From: a virus
Length of the DNA: 57,889 nucleotides
IMG/VR virus record: IMGVR_UViG_3300047551_001006
Coordinates: 1-57,889 of that record
Direction: 5' to 3' (one strand)
Part shown: positions 1 through 9,573 of the stretch, one piece after another
Numbering within the stretch: position 1 is the first letter of the stretch
Layout of the letters: the number at the start of each line of letters is the position of its first letter
Made by a program: the position numbers and the translations under genes
Notes under the pieces: model-generated
The model's database searches: none
What the model saw: the letters and a program-made list of their open reading frames with translations, nothing else
What the model was told of the DNA's origin: nothing

Positions 1-10
1 AACTATAACA

Positions 11-18
11 TATTTATA
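11..18 (+). promoter_or_regulatory. late-promoter-like octamer TATTTATA
   Basis: Exact TATTTATA 33 bases before the ATG at 51, followed by a good ribosome binding site (aggagagg). One of twelve copies or near-copies placed before transcription-unit starts. The role as a late promoter is inferred from position. Confidence 0.5.
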
Positions 19-50
19 TTAGACAATTTACGTCAGGAGAGGTACAAATT

Positions 51-677
51 ATGGGATATCTAAACAAGTCAACAATCACAGTTGATGCGGTGTTAACGAA
101 AAAGGGTAGAGAACTTCTATCGAAGGGCAGAAGTGAATTCGAAATCACTCAGTTCGCAGTGGCTGATGACGAAGTAGATTACACATTATATACTACTTCT
201 CACCCACTCGGATCGGCATATTATGGTTCAATCATCGAATCGATGCCAGTACTCGAAGCCTCAAGTGATGAAACACAAGCAATGCGATATAAGCTGGTTT
301 CATTAGACAGAGGTACCAAGGAAATTCCAGTTATTTCTTTGGGTGTTTCTTCATATTCACTTAACTACAACGACTCAGTTGTGGTCAGTCCAACAACTAC
401 CGCAGAATTGGCAACCGCAGGTTACACAGCAATTCTTTATGATGGTAATGTAGCAACTTTGACTACAACACAACCACTTGCAGCAGGAACTACCGTTCCA
501 TTCTTTAATGTAAATCAACCAACATCTGCAAACGCAGTCGTTGTACAAGGCTTCAGTTTCAACTTAACAGCTAAGGAATTAACTGTTGACCGTACAACAC
601 AATTAACAATTGTAAACAATCTTACTGGCGCAACCAAGACGGTCACCGTTTCTGTGGCTGCTAAGCCAACAGTATAA
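51..677 (+). CDS. T4-like virion structural protein, unknown role
   Basis: A 208-residue protein with a start supported by aggagagg. The N-terminal half has a charged motif (LTKKGRELL, then ITQFAVADDEVDYTLY) that I recognise from conserved structural proteins of marine and freshwater T4-like phages. The C-terminal half, from about residue 95, is Thr/Val-rich and looks like a beta-sandwich (Ig-like) domain. No enzymatic motif, signal peptide or membrane segment is visible. It heads a run of four structural-type genes and has a late-type octamer in front. A virion role is likely; the exact place (baseplate, neck or tail accessory) is unknown. Confidence 0.6.
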   Translation: MGYLNKSTITVDAVLTKKGRELLSKGRSEFEITQFAVADDEVDYTLYTTSHPLGSAYYGSIIESMPVLEASSDETQAMRYKLVSLDRGTKEIPVISLGVSSYSLNYNDSVVVSPTTTAELATAGYTAILYDGNVATLTTTQPLAAGTTVPFFNVNQPTSANAVVVQGFSFNLTAKELTVDRTTQLTIVNNLTGATKTVTVSVAAKPTV

Positions 678-691
678 TAGGGGTTTAACAT

Positions 692-1816
692 ATGGCAATT
701 AGAACTTTCGTCCCATTCAACATCGATGAAGATGTGGTACCAGCAAACCAAACCACAGTTACAACTGGTTTGTGGTCTGGTGACACAGGTAGTTTAACTA
801 CCCTCTTCACATCAGCCACGCAGATTTCTGCAAGTGGTGAATATTACTTTGATGCATATGATAAGAACCCAGCAACCGACACAACAGCAGAAGTACAATT
901 CGCTGTAGCATACGGTCATATTTCTGGTGGCGGTTCACCAACACTTGACCAAGATGATTTGGCAGTATTGGCAACTAAAGCAACATATCTACAATATAAG
1001 AATATTTTATTAGATCCAGCAGATGACTTATTCACATTCGGAACTAACAGTCCAGACCACATTTATGTCATCAACGTTCAACGTGCAAGACTAAAGGAAC
1101 AACTTGACCCAGGTAACTGGCTCTTGACACTATCTGGTTCACAAGGTAAATTTACATTTATCGACGATAGTGGTCAAACATTAAGTGCAAAGTCAAAAAC
1201 CAGTAAGTCTGGTCGCGTATTTAACGTAGCATCAGGATCACTAACAGGTATTAGTGGAAGTACAGTATTAACAAGTCAATCTGCAGCAGGTAAGGGATTT
1301 GGTTTAGTATATCCAGATTTGGGTATCATCGTATTGAACCCAGATGCAATCATTCCAACAGTTGGATTCGAATCAGCATCCGCTGGATTTGGTTGTGGTA
1401 CATTCCAAGATTTCACTTACGATACAACAAATACTGCAATCCCATTTGGTCCATTTACTGGTTCATTAACATCAAATGGTGGTGAAGGTCGTGAACAACG
1501 TAACCACGATGGATTGTTACGTTCAATTAAGTTGGGTGGTGACTTCCAAGCACGTTCGGCAGAAACGATTTCTTCAACACATTATTTCGTCCGTTTGAGA
1601 AATAAGGACTTTAATTATACCAATAATCCAACGTTCTATAATAATACTAATGGTCAAATCTTAAACGATGATTTCGTACAAGACCCACGTGTATATCCAA
1701 CATCAATTGGATTATATAATAGTAAAAATGAATTATTGGCAGTTGCAAAACTCAGCCGTCCATTAGAAAAGTCATTCGATAAGGAAGCATTAATTCGCGT
1801 TCGTCTTGACTTCTAA
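692..1816 (+). CDS. T4-like virion structural protein (paralogue of next gene)
   Basis: A 374-residue protein, 14 bases after the previous stop. It is rich in Gly, Ser, Thr and aromatic residues with alternating hydrophobics, as in beta-rich virion proteins. The last 40 residues contain SIGLYNSKNELLAVAKLSRP and end in a beta-strand (IRVRLDF). The following protein ends with a matching block (KIGLYNKNFELLAIATLANP, then FIVKFDT), so the two share a C-terminal domain. No enzyme motif is seen. I infer a tail or baseplate structural role from late-gene context and composition only. Confidence 0.6.
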   Translation: MAIRTFVPFNIDEDVVPANQTTVTTGLWSGDTGSLTTLFTSATQISASGEYYFDAYDKNPATDTTAEVQFAVAYGHISGGGSPTLDQDDLAVLATKATYLQYKNILLDPADDLFTFGTNSPDHIYVINVQRARLKEQLDPGNWLLTLSGSQGKFTFIDDSGQTLSAKSKTSKSGRVFNVASGSLTGISGSTVLTSQSAAGKGFGLVYPDLGIIVLNPDAIIPTVGFESASAGFGCGTFQDFTYDTTNTAIPFGPFTGSLTSNGGEGREQRNHDGLLRSIKLGGDFQARSAETISSTHYFVRLRNKDFNYTNNPTFYNNTNGQILNDDFVQDPRVYPTSIGLYNSKNELLAVAKLSRPLEKSFDKEALIRVRLDF

Positions 1817-1834
1817 TGAACAAAGGGAGGTTCT

Positions 1835-2770
1835 ATGAGAGCAGTAAAACCTCTCGACAGTGATGGGTACACCAAAAATGATTACGTAGCGTATGTGTCC
1901 CAGAGTTATACAATTACCTCTGGGTCACTTACGAATACAGAATATGTCACAATAGATTTCGCAGACCAACCTTCTGATGATTGGAAGTATCAACAAACCA
2001 GTGATGTTGATTTGGGATATCTAAATTCAAGTAGTGGTATATATTCGTATCCGTTGTTTAGTCTAATAAATCGTGCATTTTATTCTTCACAATCAATTGT
2101 AGAATATGGTACGTCATCGATAGCAGTAACAAAGTTTACACCAAGTGAATCGTTGTATGTGTTTAATATTGCAAACGCAGCAGTTGGTGAAGGAGTAGGA
2201 CCAGGCAGTTTTAGTATTAGAGTTTCTGGTTCATCTCCGATATTAGATGATGGTTATGGTAGACTGTACGTAAATAATACAGGTAGTGTAGTGGGTAATA
2301 TTTTCTACAAGCATGGGTTTGCAGTAGTAAAAAATAACAAAACCGCACCATCACAGTCTATATCAACAAATGGTATTAAGTTATCACCGTTTTTATCAAC
2401 GGATGTGGCATTTAGTTCTTCGTTTACGATTACAGAACATACTGTAGTTTGTAAATTAAGACCAACAGAATTTGATATTTCTTTGTTAAATCACACAATA
2501 GGTTATTACACTTCGGTTACAGGGTCATATGTATCTGGATCTACAACAGTCACATATACTAATTACATACCAAAAGTATCATCGTCGGCTGTAGCACTTT
2601 CGGGACAATCAATCTCTGGACTATTTGATTCTGGAAGTTTAACACCATACGTAACAAAAATTGGATTGTATAATAAAAATTTTGAGTTATTAGCAATAGC
2701 AACATTAGCAAATCCAGTACCAAGAGCAAAGAACGTAGACCAAACTTTTATAGTAAAGTTTGATACCTAA
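1835..2770 (+). CDS. T4-like virion structural protein (paralogue of previous gene)
   Basis: A 311-residue protein preceded by a strong ribosome binding site (aaagggagg). Ser/Thr-rich with beta-type alternation. Its C-terminal block (TKIGLYNKNFELLAIATL) aligns with the end of the preceding protein, while the N-terminal parts are much less alike, so the pair probably arose by duplication with the C-terminal domain kept. Translational coupling with the next gene is likely: its stop lies only 13 bases before the next ATG. No catalytic motif is visible and the function is unknown. Confidence 0.6.
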   Translation: MRAVKPLDSDGYTKNDYVAYVSQSYTITSGSLTNTEYVTIDFADQPSDDWKYQQTSDVDLGYLNSSSGIYSYPLFSLINRAFYSSQSIVEYGTSSIAVTKFTPSESLYVFNIANAAVGEGVGPGSFSIRVSGSSPILDDGYGRLYVNNTGSVVGNIFYKHGFAVVKNNKTAPSQSISTNGIKLSPFLSTDVAFSSSFTITEHTVVCKLRPTEFDISLLNHTIGYYTSVTGSYVSGSTTVTYTNYIPKVSSSAVALSGQSISGLFDSGSLTPYVTKIGLYNKNFELLAIATLANPVPRAKNVDQTFIVKFDT

Positions 2771-2783
2771 TGTGGAGAATCAC

Positions 2784-3209
2784 ATGTCAAAGTTGTTAAA
2801 TTTATTTAATGGTTCACAATATTCACGTTTGAACACTATTCCAGGTGGTTCGAAGAACTTTAGTGTTAGAAAACAATCGAACACAGAACAAACTGTCCGT
2901 CAAGAAAATGCGGTGGATTTTTTTCCAAATACGTATCAAGATGGATTCGATGTAAATAAACCATCATTAAGTGTGCAAGGATTTGCAAAATCTCCAACAA
3001 CTCAAAATTCGGACTTTACCGGAAATCCAGTTGGTGCCGCAACAATAGAAAACAACGCGTTTGATTCATATAATCGATTTGCTAACGATGCATTTCGTAA
3101 CACATACAATTCAAAATTGGTGCATCGTTATTTAGCAACCGACTCAACAAAACAATATAAGACAGAACAACAAACAGCATTAGGATTAGTATTAACATAT
3201 AACGTCTAA
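2784..3209 (+). CDS. hypothetical phage protein, probably structural
   Basis: A 141-residue protein. I chose the ATG at 2784 because a ribosome binding site (tggaga) sits before it; upstream in-frame starts would overlap the preceding gene. The protein is Asn/Gln/Ser/Phe-rich (SQYSRLNTIPGGSKNFSVRK, then many N, F and T residues) and has no Cys, no membrane segment and no catalytic signature. Its place at the end of the structural run suggests a small virion component. I do not recognise the family. Confidence 0.5.
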   Translation: MSKLLNLFNGSQYSRLNTIPGGSKNFSVRKQSNTEQTVRQENAVDFFPNTYQDGFDVNKPSLSVQGFAKSPTTQNSDFTGNPVGAATIENNAFDSYNRFANDAFRNTYNSKLVHRYLATDSTKQYKTEQQTALGLVLTYNV

Positions 3210-3225
3210 TATAGACGAGGTTACG

Positions 3226-3576
3226 ATGAAGGCAAGAAGTGCAAAAAATAAAGGTAAGCGGTTGCAAAATGCAATCCGTGACTTAATACTCGAACACTTT
3301 CCACAGCTTGAACCTGATGACGTAGTATCTACGTTGATGGGTGATAGTGGGACCGACATTAAACTGTCCCCAGCTGCTCGGAAAGTGTTTCCGTATTCTC
3401 CTGAATGTAAGAACCAAGAAAAGGTGAATATCTGGTCCGCCCTACAACAAGCAGAAACCAATACCAAAGAAAATACCCATCCAGTAGTGTTCTTTAAACG
3501 GAACAATACAAAAACATATGCTATTATAGAAGCAGACCATTTCTTTGAATTGACCAAACCAAAAAATACAAATTAA
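3226..3576 (+). CDS. PD-(D/E)XK-type nuclease, Holliday-junction-resolvase-like
   Basis: A 116-residue basic protein. The core motif reads GDSGTDIKLSP with Asp44, followed by SPECKNQEKVNIW with Glu60 and Lys62. This D-(15)-E-x-K arrangement is that of the PD-(D/E)XK nuclease fold, and a Gln-rich helix (ALQQAE) and a strand (VVFFKR) follow as in small phage nucleases of this type. It probably cuts branched or damaged DNA. It stands directly before the primase and the SbcCD fusion, in a replication-recombination group. The exact substrate (junction resolvase, repair nuclease) cannot be told from sequence. Confidence 0.65.
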   Translation: MKARSAKNKGKRLQNAIRDLILEHFPQLEPDDVVSTLMGDSGTDIKLSPAARKVFPYSPECKNQEKVNIWSALQQAETNTKENTHPVVFFKRNNTKTYAIIEADHFFELTKPKNTN

Positions 3577-3577
3577 T

Positions 3578-3597
3578 AAATCAACACTTGATTTTTT
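3578..3597 (+). terminator. weak intrinsic terminator candidate
   Basis: AAATCAA, loop CAC, TTGATTT: a 7-bp A/T-rich stem ending in a T run, right after the nuclease stop. Thermodynamically weak. Confidence 0.3.
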
Positions 3598-3623
3598 GAT
3601 AAAGAGATGTTAGTTTTCAACAT

Positions 3624-4535
3624 ATGAATCTAATATCTCTTTTATCGCAAATACTCGGTGATTACAAGGAAATGGGCAAGGGGGAACATTATTTCTCCTG
3701 TCCGTTTTGCCATCATCACAAGAAGAAGTTTGCGGTTAATGTTCTAAAGAATAAGTGGAAGTGTTGGGTATGTGGTTCACGTGGTAATCATCTAATTGGA
3801 CTATTCAAGAAGTTAGATGTCTCTCCAGCACAGATAAAAGAACTGAAGAAGTGTTTGAATGACGATGATATTAAGAGTTACGTAGATACAAGTGATGAAG
3901 TAGTTGAGTTACATCTTCCATACGAGTTCAAACCACTTTGGAAACCTGTTGATAGTTTTGAATATAAGCACGCAATCAATTATTTGAAGAAGCGTGGCAT
4001 CTCTGGATATGACATCATCCGTTATCGTATGGGATATTGTGAGTCGGGTCAATATGGTGGTCGTATTATCGTTCCCTCATATGGGGTAGATGGGAAGTTG
4101 AATTACTTTGTCGCACGAGCATATCACGACACAAATATGAAATACAAGAACCCACCTGTATCAAAGAATGTGGTGGTATTTGAAGAACAGATTAATTGGA
4201 ACGAACCGATTGTACTAGTGGAAGGAGTATTCGATGCAATCTCAGTTCGACGAAATGCAATCCCGATGTTGGGAAAATTCCTACCAAAAAAATTAGAAGT
4301 CAAACTACTTGAAAATCAAGTCAAGACTGTGTATATTCTTCTTGACGATGATGCACGAACCGAAGCACTCCAACTGGAACAGAAGTTGAAGTCGTTCGGG
4401 ATGAATGTATCCCAAGTCTCTGTGAGTGGTGGTGATGCCGGAGAACTTGGGTTCCAAAAGACTTGGGAGTTTATTAACAACGCCAAGCAATCGACATTTA
4501 AGGACTTTATACAAAGTAGGTTACAGAATACATGA
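3624..4535 (+). CDS. DNA primase, T4 gp61 / DnaG type
   Basis: A 303-residue protein. Residues 26-50 form a zinc finger (Cys26, Cys29, Cys47, Cys50; CPFC then CWVC), the template-reading element of DnaG-type primases. A TOPRIM catalytic core follows: VEGVFDA with Glu200, and LLDDDA with Asp241-243, the acidic residues that bind metal. It would make RNA primers for lagging-strand synthesis, working with the replicative helicase, which is not in this window. The length is close to T4 gp61. The ATGA overlap with the next gene implies co-translation. Confidence 0.85.
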   Translation: MNLISLLSQILGDYKEMGKGEHYFSCPFCHHHKKKFAVNVLKNKWKCWVCGSRGNHLIGLFKKLDVSPAQIKELKKCLNDDDIKSYVDTSDEVVELHLPYEFKPLWKPVDSFEYKHAINYLKKRGISGYDIIRYRMGYCESGQYGGRIIVPSYGVDGKLNYFVARAYHDTNMKYKNPPVSKNVVVFEEQINWNEPIVLVEGVFDAISVRRNAIPMLGKFLPKKLEVKLLENQVKTVYILLDDDARTEALQLEQKLKSFGMNVSQVSVSGGDAGELGFQKTWEFINNAKQSTFKDFIQSRLQNT

Positions 4536-7500
4536 AACATACAATTATCGATGTCCCATTCAGTAAGTTACGACGAATAGTTCACCTAGCAGATATTCAT
4601 ATTCGATTATTCAAGCGACACGATGAATATCGTGAATGTTTCGAAACCCTTTATAACCAGTTGCGTCAAGAAGATTTGACCGACTCGGTTATTGTCGTTG
4701 CTGGTGATATTCTCCACGCAAAGACGGATATGAGTCCTGAGATGGTGGTGATGGCAACGGAGTTCCTAAAGTCGTTAGCAGATATCGCACCGACGATTAT
4801 TATCGCAGGTAATCACGACCTCAACCTTTCCAATATGAATAGATTGGATAGTTTGACTCCGTTGGTTACAAGTATCAATCATCCTAATCTGTATTATCTT
4901 AAAAACTCTGGTATCTATACATTTGGTGACACCGACTTCGCAGTATATTCCATCCTCGACGATAAGGAATCATGGCCAACCTATAAGGACTGCACCTCTC
5001 GTCGTAAGGTTGCTCTCTACCACGGACCTGTCCACGGTGCACAAACAGATGCACGATATGTGATTACCAATCGGCATGTTGAGGTGTCTACGTTCAACGG
5101 TTTTGATATGGTATTGTTGGGTGACATCCATCGTTATCAAATCCTCCAAGAGAAGAGTGATGGAAAACCAATTGTAGTATACTCCTCGTCACTCATCCAA
5201 CAGAACCACGGAGAAAGTGTAGATAATCACGGATGGTGTTTGTGGGATATGCAAACCCTTACGCATCAGTTTAGACCACTCCCAAACAACTTTGGATATT
5301 ATACGTTGGAAGTCAAGAACGGAAAGGTACCTGTACTAACAGACGTACCAAAGAATGTTCGTATGCGTATCTTTACGGGTACCTTAGATACTACGGGTGT
5401 CAAGAAGTTAGTGTCGGTATTGAGAAAGCAACACAACATTATTGAATTGAGTATCAATAAGTCCAGACACGATAACACGGAACGAGAGAAGTTAAAGAGT
5501 GGATTGGAAGTAATGGATGTTCAGAATGTCAATCTCCAGAATACTCTTATCCAAGATTGGTTAGAACGGACCTACGATAATACCATCAGTCCAAATTTGA
5601 TGAAGCAAGTGTTGGAGGTCAATAAGAACCTCAATAATGCCATCAATCACGAGGACCATTCTCGTAATGTGAATTGGCGTCCTATCCAACTGAAGTTCTC
5701 CAATATGTTCTCCTATGGTGAGGACAATATCATTAACTTCGGGAAGATGAAGGGAATATACGGAGTGTTCGCACCGAACGCTACGGGTAAGAGTTCATCT
5801 ATGGACGCACTTATTTTCTGTCTCTACGATAAGACCCCACGTGCATTCCGTGGTGACCACATTATGAATAATCGTAAGGACGAATTCACATGCCAATTAA
5901 AGTTTGAAATCAACGATGAAATCTTCTACATTCGTAGAACGGGAACTCGTAAGAAGAATGGTGATGTCAAGGTTGATGTGTCTTTTTGGAAGGAAAATGA
6001 GGACGGAACACACACCTCCTTGAATGGTGAGGACCGTAGAGATACGAACGCCAATATCCGTAATTATGTTGGTAGTTATGAGGACTTCGTATTGACCGCA
6101 TTGAGTGGTCAAACGAGTAATGCTCTCTTCATCGACAAATCACATAGTGAAAGAAAAGACCTTCTTATTCAGTTTATGGGATTAAGTATCTTCGATAAGT
6201 TATGCGACACAGCAAATGACGAGATGAAGGAAATCTCCGGAGCACTTCGTAAGTTTAAGAAGATAGACTTTACCCAGACACTATCTGATACACAGACGAA
6301 GTTGGAAGCTACCCGTGAGGAACATGAACGGGTAGAAGGTATTTTTGGAAGGGTCAAACAGGAACAGGAAACCCTCTACGAAAACTTACGGGAACTCCAA
6401 GGTAAAAAGAAACCTGTTCCAGATATTGAATTAGATATGGATACACTCTTATCGACCAGAGATAAGACCATAGAACTTGCGACATCGTATGAAGAAGGTA
6501 AGCAGGAAGCTGAGAAACGATTAGAAAAACTTAATCAGTATATCACAGAACAAACAAAAGAGTTGTTAGATGCAAACCTTCCAGAATTACGACAAGCGGT
6601 AAGTGAATACGATAGACTATCTGGACTATTTAACAAAGGGTCATCTGCACTTAAATTGACCACTTCCAAGATTGGGGAAAAGGAAAAGTTTAAGACCAAG
6701 TTGGAAAGCTACAAGTATAATCCAAACTGTGATGTCTGTGTAGAAAACAATAAGTCGGTAATTGATGACGCAGAACAAGTCACTCATGAACTAATTGAGT
6801 TGTATGCTCTTCAATCCAACCAAGAAGAAGCTATCGAACAAATCAAGACCCAGATGGAACCCTTGGTCGAAAAGGTTAATCTATGTAGGAACTATGAGAA
6901 ACTACAAACGGATATCCAACAATTCCAGAAGAAGGCAGATGGGGTGGAATTGGAAATCCAGAAGTTAATTACGAATATTGAGAAGTGTGACCGCAAACGA
7001 GAGCAAGTGGAAAACGATATCGAACTTCATCGGTCAAACAAAGAAAATATTGAACACAATTTAGATATTGATAAACAAATCTCGTTCGTCGAACACGACA
7101 TCACGGCAGCTAAGAAAAAGTCAGACCATATGGAAAAGGTCATCCGTGAACTCCACGGTGAGGTCAAGGTATTAGAAGCATCAAAGACCGATATTATGAA
7201 CCAGATTAAGGAAGCTGAAGAGTTGGAGAATACTTACGAAGCGTACAAGTATTATATGGAAGCAGTCGGTCGTGATGGTATCCCATACGAATTGATGAGT
7301 AAGGCAATCCCTAATATCGAAGCTGAAATAAATAATATTTTAACACAGATTGTGGACTTTACTATTTCCCTCGAAGTAGATGGAAAGAACATCGTTGGTA
7401 AGTTAAACTACGACTATGACCGCATTTGGCCGCTGGAAAACTCATCAGGTATGGAACGGTTCATTAGTAGTTTGGCAATCCGTGTAGCATTAATGAACGC

Positions 7501-7714
7501 ATCCAACCTCCCAAAGTCTAACTTCTTGATTATTGATGAAGGCTTGGGGACATTAGACGCGGAAAACTTGAGTTCGATGCACACTCTATTCGGTATCCTA
7601 AAGGCCCAGTTCGACTTCCTTATTGTCATCAGTCATTTGGATGCGGTCAGAGATATGGTAGACAATTTAATTGAGATAAAAAGAGAGGACGGATTCTCCT
7701 ATATCCAATCGTGA
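4532..7714 (+). CDS. fused SbcD-SbcC (Mre11-Rad50; T4 gp47-gp46) recombination nuclease
   Basis: A single 1060-residue frame holding both subunits that are separate genes in T4 and bacteria. Residues about 15-330 are an Mre11/SbcD metallophosphoesterase: HLADIH (Asp21, His23), VVAGDILH, IAGNHDL, ALYHGPVHG and LLGDIH. From about 390 begins a Rad50/SbcC ATPase: Walker A-like GVFAPNATGKSS (Gly419, Lys420, Ser421, with Ala414 at the usual first Gly), long coiled coil, zinc hook CDVC (Cys733, Cys736), second coil, signature SSGMERF (971-977) and Walker B FLIIDEGLGTLD (Asp1002, Glu1003). The complex resects DNA ends for recombination-dependent replication. All motifs are intact, so the fusion should be functional. 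Confidence 0.9.
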   Translation: MKHTIIDVPFSKLRRIVHLADIHIRLFKRHDEYRECFETLYNQLRQEDLTDSVIVVAGDILHAKTDMSPEMVVMATEFLKSLADIAPTIIIAGNHDLNLSNMNRLDSLTPLVTSINHPNLYYLKNSGIYTFGDTDFAVYSILDDKESWPTYKDCTSRRKVALYHGPVHGAQTDARYVITNRHVEVSTFNGFDMVLLGDIHRYQILQEKSDGKPIVVYSSSLIQQNHGESVDNHGWCLWDMQTLTHQFRPLPNNFGYYTLEVKNGKVPVLTDVPKNVRMRIFTGTLDTTGVKKLVSVLRKQHNIIELSINKSRHDNTEREKLKSGLEVMDVQNVNLQNTLIQDWLERTYDNTISPNLMKQVLEVNKNLNNAINHEDHSRNVNWRPIQLKFSNMFSYGEDNIINFGKMKGIYGVFAPNATGKSSSMDALIFCLYDKTPRAFRGDHIMNNRKDEFTCQLKFEINDEIFYIRRTGTRKKNGDVKVDVSFWKENEDGTHTSLNGEDRRDTNANIRNYVGSYEDFVLTALSGQTSNALFIDKSHSERKDLLIQFMGLSIFDKLCDTANDEMKEISGALRKFKKIDFTQTLSDTQTKLEATREEHERVEGIFGRVKQEQETLYENLRELQGKKKPVPDIELDMDTLLSTRDKTIELATSYEEGKQEAEKRLEKLNQYITEQTKELLDANLPELRQAVSEYDRLSGLFNKGSSALKLTTSKIGEKEKFKTKLESYKYNPNCDVCVENNKSVIDDAEQVTHELIELYALQSNQEEAIEQIKTQMEPLVEKVNLCRNYEKLQTDIQQFQKKADGVELEIQKLITNIEKCDRKREQVENDIELHRSNKENIEHNLDIDKQISFVEHDITAAKKKSDHMEKVIRELHGEVKVLEASKTDIMNQIKEAEELENTYEAYKYYMEAVGRDGIPYELMSKAIPNIEAEINNILTQIVDFTISLEVDGKNIVGKLNYDYDRIWPLENSSGMERFISSLAIRVALMNASNLPKSNFLIIDEGLGTLDAENLSSMHTLFGILKAQFDFLIVISHLDAVRDMVDNLIEIKREDGFSYIQS

Positions 7715-7718
7715 TAAC

Positions 7719-7726
7719 TATTTATA
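7719..7726 (+). promoter_or_regulatory. late-promoter-like octamer TATTTATA
   Basis: Exact octamer 27 bases before the ATG at 7753, right after the SbcCD fusion stop, so it would separate a DNA-metabolism unit from late structural genes. Confidence 0.5.
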
Positions 7727-7752
7727 TTGAGTAGTATTCACGTTGAGAGACT

Positions 7753-9573
7753 ATGCCACGAATTAGAAGATCATTATTTAAACAAGGATTAAATGCGGTT
7801 CCTGTCTTAATACAAGACACGAGCCAAGAATCCGTTTATTTTAATATAAAAAAATTAAATAGCTATTTCACAGGAGGTCGTAATGCCTTCCTTATCACAG
7901 GAACAGGATTACTCCAACCCAACACAGATATTTTTATTGAAATATTAGATGTTGATGGTAATCCAATTTATGTTGAAGCTATTAAAAACTTCTCAGAAGC
8001 AGGTTCAAGAGTTGTTGTAGTTGAAATATACGAAAATACCCCACGGGGTGCTGCAACGTTAACGATATTAGGTACAGCAAGACAATTAGCAAATGGTAGT
8101 CCAATTCCTAACGAGTGGGTAGGACAAAGAAATCTTCGTTGGCAAAAGAAATTGGTTATAGAACCCAAAGCAAGAAACGAAACAAGTATTAGAATAAAAA
8201 GACAACCTGAGATAATACTAAATGAACTGTTGTTGACGGGTTCTTTATTATCTCAGTCTATTGTTAATGTACCTCTATCAAACATTACACTAAAACCAAA
8301 AGAAGTATTAAACAAACCACGTGGATATATCGTGTTAACTAATGATGGTGAAGCGGTGAGATTTAGATCATTTCATCTATCACCAAAGATAACAGGAAGT
8401 ATTACACTACAACAAAGAAAATACACAGGTACCATACCAGCAACAACAGAATCTATTGAAGTATTACAATCACATACCGCATCTTTGGATTTAACACTAA
8501 CACTTCAAAACGCATCTAGATCGTTTACTGATAACAATATTACAAGTTCAGTAGATGGAACCATTTTAAACATTACCCCTTTAAAAAATGGTGCGTATGA
8601 AATCGGTGAAACGATATATACAGCATCAGCAACAACATATGTACGTACAGCAAAATCCATAACAGGTTCTATAAATTATTCTTATATTAGTGAAAGTTCT
8701 ACGTTGGTCACAAGTAGTATATTATCGTTTGCAAAACTTCGTATTGTAAATCTTGATACAATTAGTGGTGAAATTTTTAGAATTAAAACATCAAACAAAA
8801 AAGCAGGTTCACAAACGGACTTTGGTTTCATTTCAGACACACCGACTATCGTTGGAGAATTACTAGTCACTGCTTCTGTAGGACAAACTGGTATAGAACA
8901 ACCAATTGGTACATTTAATACGCAAGCAATATTAACGGCTAGTTGGTACGCACACGACACCACAGGTTCCAGTACACCAGATGCATCATATGGAGATGAT
9001 ACATTAAACGCATCTACTCATATAAGCTTAAGTCGAGATGATAATTATATATTAGATGCTGCATATGCCGTGACACCAACAAGTAGTTATTTTATTGGGA
9101 CTAGAGAAGAGTTTGCGTTATTCCCTACATCGGAATACACATTAAAGTTTGATAGTTATGTGTATACGACATCGGCATCATACGCATTCACAGCAAGTCA
9201 ATACGCAGTGGATGTATATTTATCAGGATCTGCAATAGCGGGTAATAATCTTTTTGGACAGAAAATTGGGTCGATAACTACGAATGGAAAAGTAGGATAT
9301 TTCCCAAACAAAACATTCAATTTCTCTGTTCCATTAAGTGGTAGTGCTGGATTACGATTTGTGGTCAATAATGGTTTTTGGCAATTTGCAAATGTTTCAT
9401 TAAAGGTTGCGGAAGAGTACGCATTTAGTCCTGACGAAGTTATTATTACAATACCAAACACAACACAGATAAGTTCTAGTGTTGTGTTTAAAACTGACTT
9501 TTTCGACATCAATAATAACGCACTAGATTTAAACGTACAATCAATACCAACCTTTTTCTCTGGTTCAAGATAA
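7753..9573 (+). CDS. T4-like virion structural protein, unknown role
   Basis: A 606-residue protein. The first 150 residues (MPRIRRSLFKQG, IFIEILDVDGNPIYVEAI, RNLRWQKKLVIEP) match a type of conserved structural protein I recognise from marine T4-like phages. The rest is Thr/Ser-rich with many short beta-type segments. There is no catalytic motif or transmembrane segment. It follows a late-type octamer and overlaps the next start by one base (TAATG). A tail or baseplate-associated part is likely, but I cannot name it. Confidence 0.6.
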   Translation: MPRIRRSLFKQGLNAVPVLIQDTSQESVYFNIKKLNSYFTGGRNAFLITGTGLLQPNTDIFIEILDVDGNPIYVEAIKNFSEAGSRVVVVEIYENTPRGAATLTILGTARQLANGSPIPNEWVGQRNLRWQKKLVIEPKARNETSIRIKRQPEIILNELLLTGSLLSQSIVNVPLSNITLKPKEVLNKPRGYIVLTNDGEAVRFRSFHLSPKITGSITLQQRKYTGTIPATTESIEVLQSHTASLDLTLTLQNASRSFTDNNITSSVDGTILNITPLKNGAYEIGETIYTASATTYVRTAKSITGSINYSYISESSTLVTSSILSFAKLRIVNLDTISGEIFRIKTSNKKAGSQTDFGFISDTPTIVGELLVTASVGQTGIEQPIGTFNTQAILTASWYAHDTTGSSTPDASYGDDTLNASTHISLSRDDNYILDAAYAVTPTSSYFIGTREEFALFPTSEYTLKFDSYVYTTSASYAFTASQYAVDVYLSGSAIAGNNLFGQKIGSITTNGKVGYFPNKTFNFSVPLSGSAGLRFVVNNGFWQFANVSLKVAEEYAFSPDEVIITIPNTTQISSSVVFKTDFFDINNNALDLNVQSIPTFFSGSR

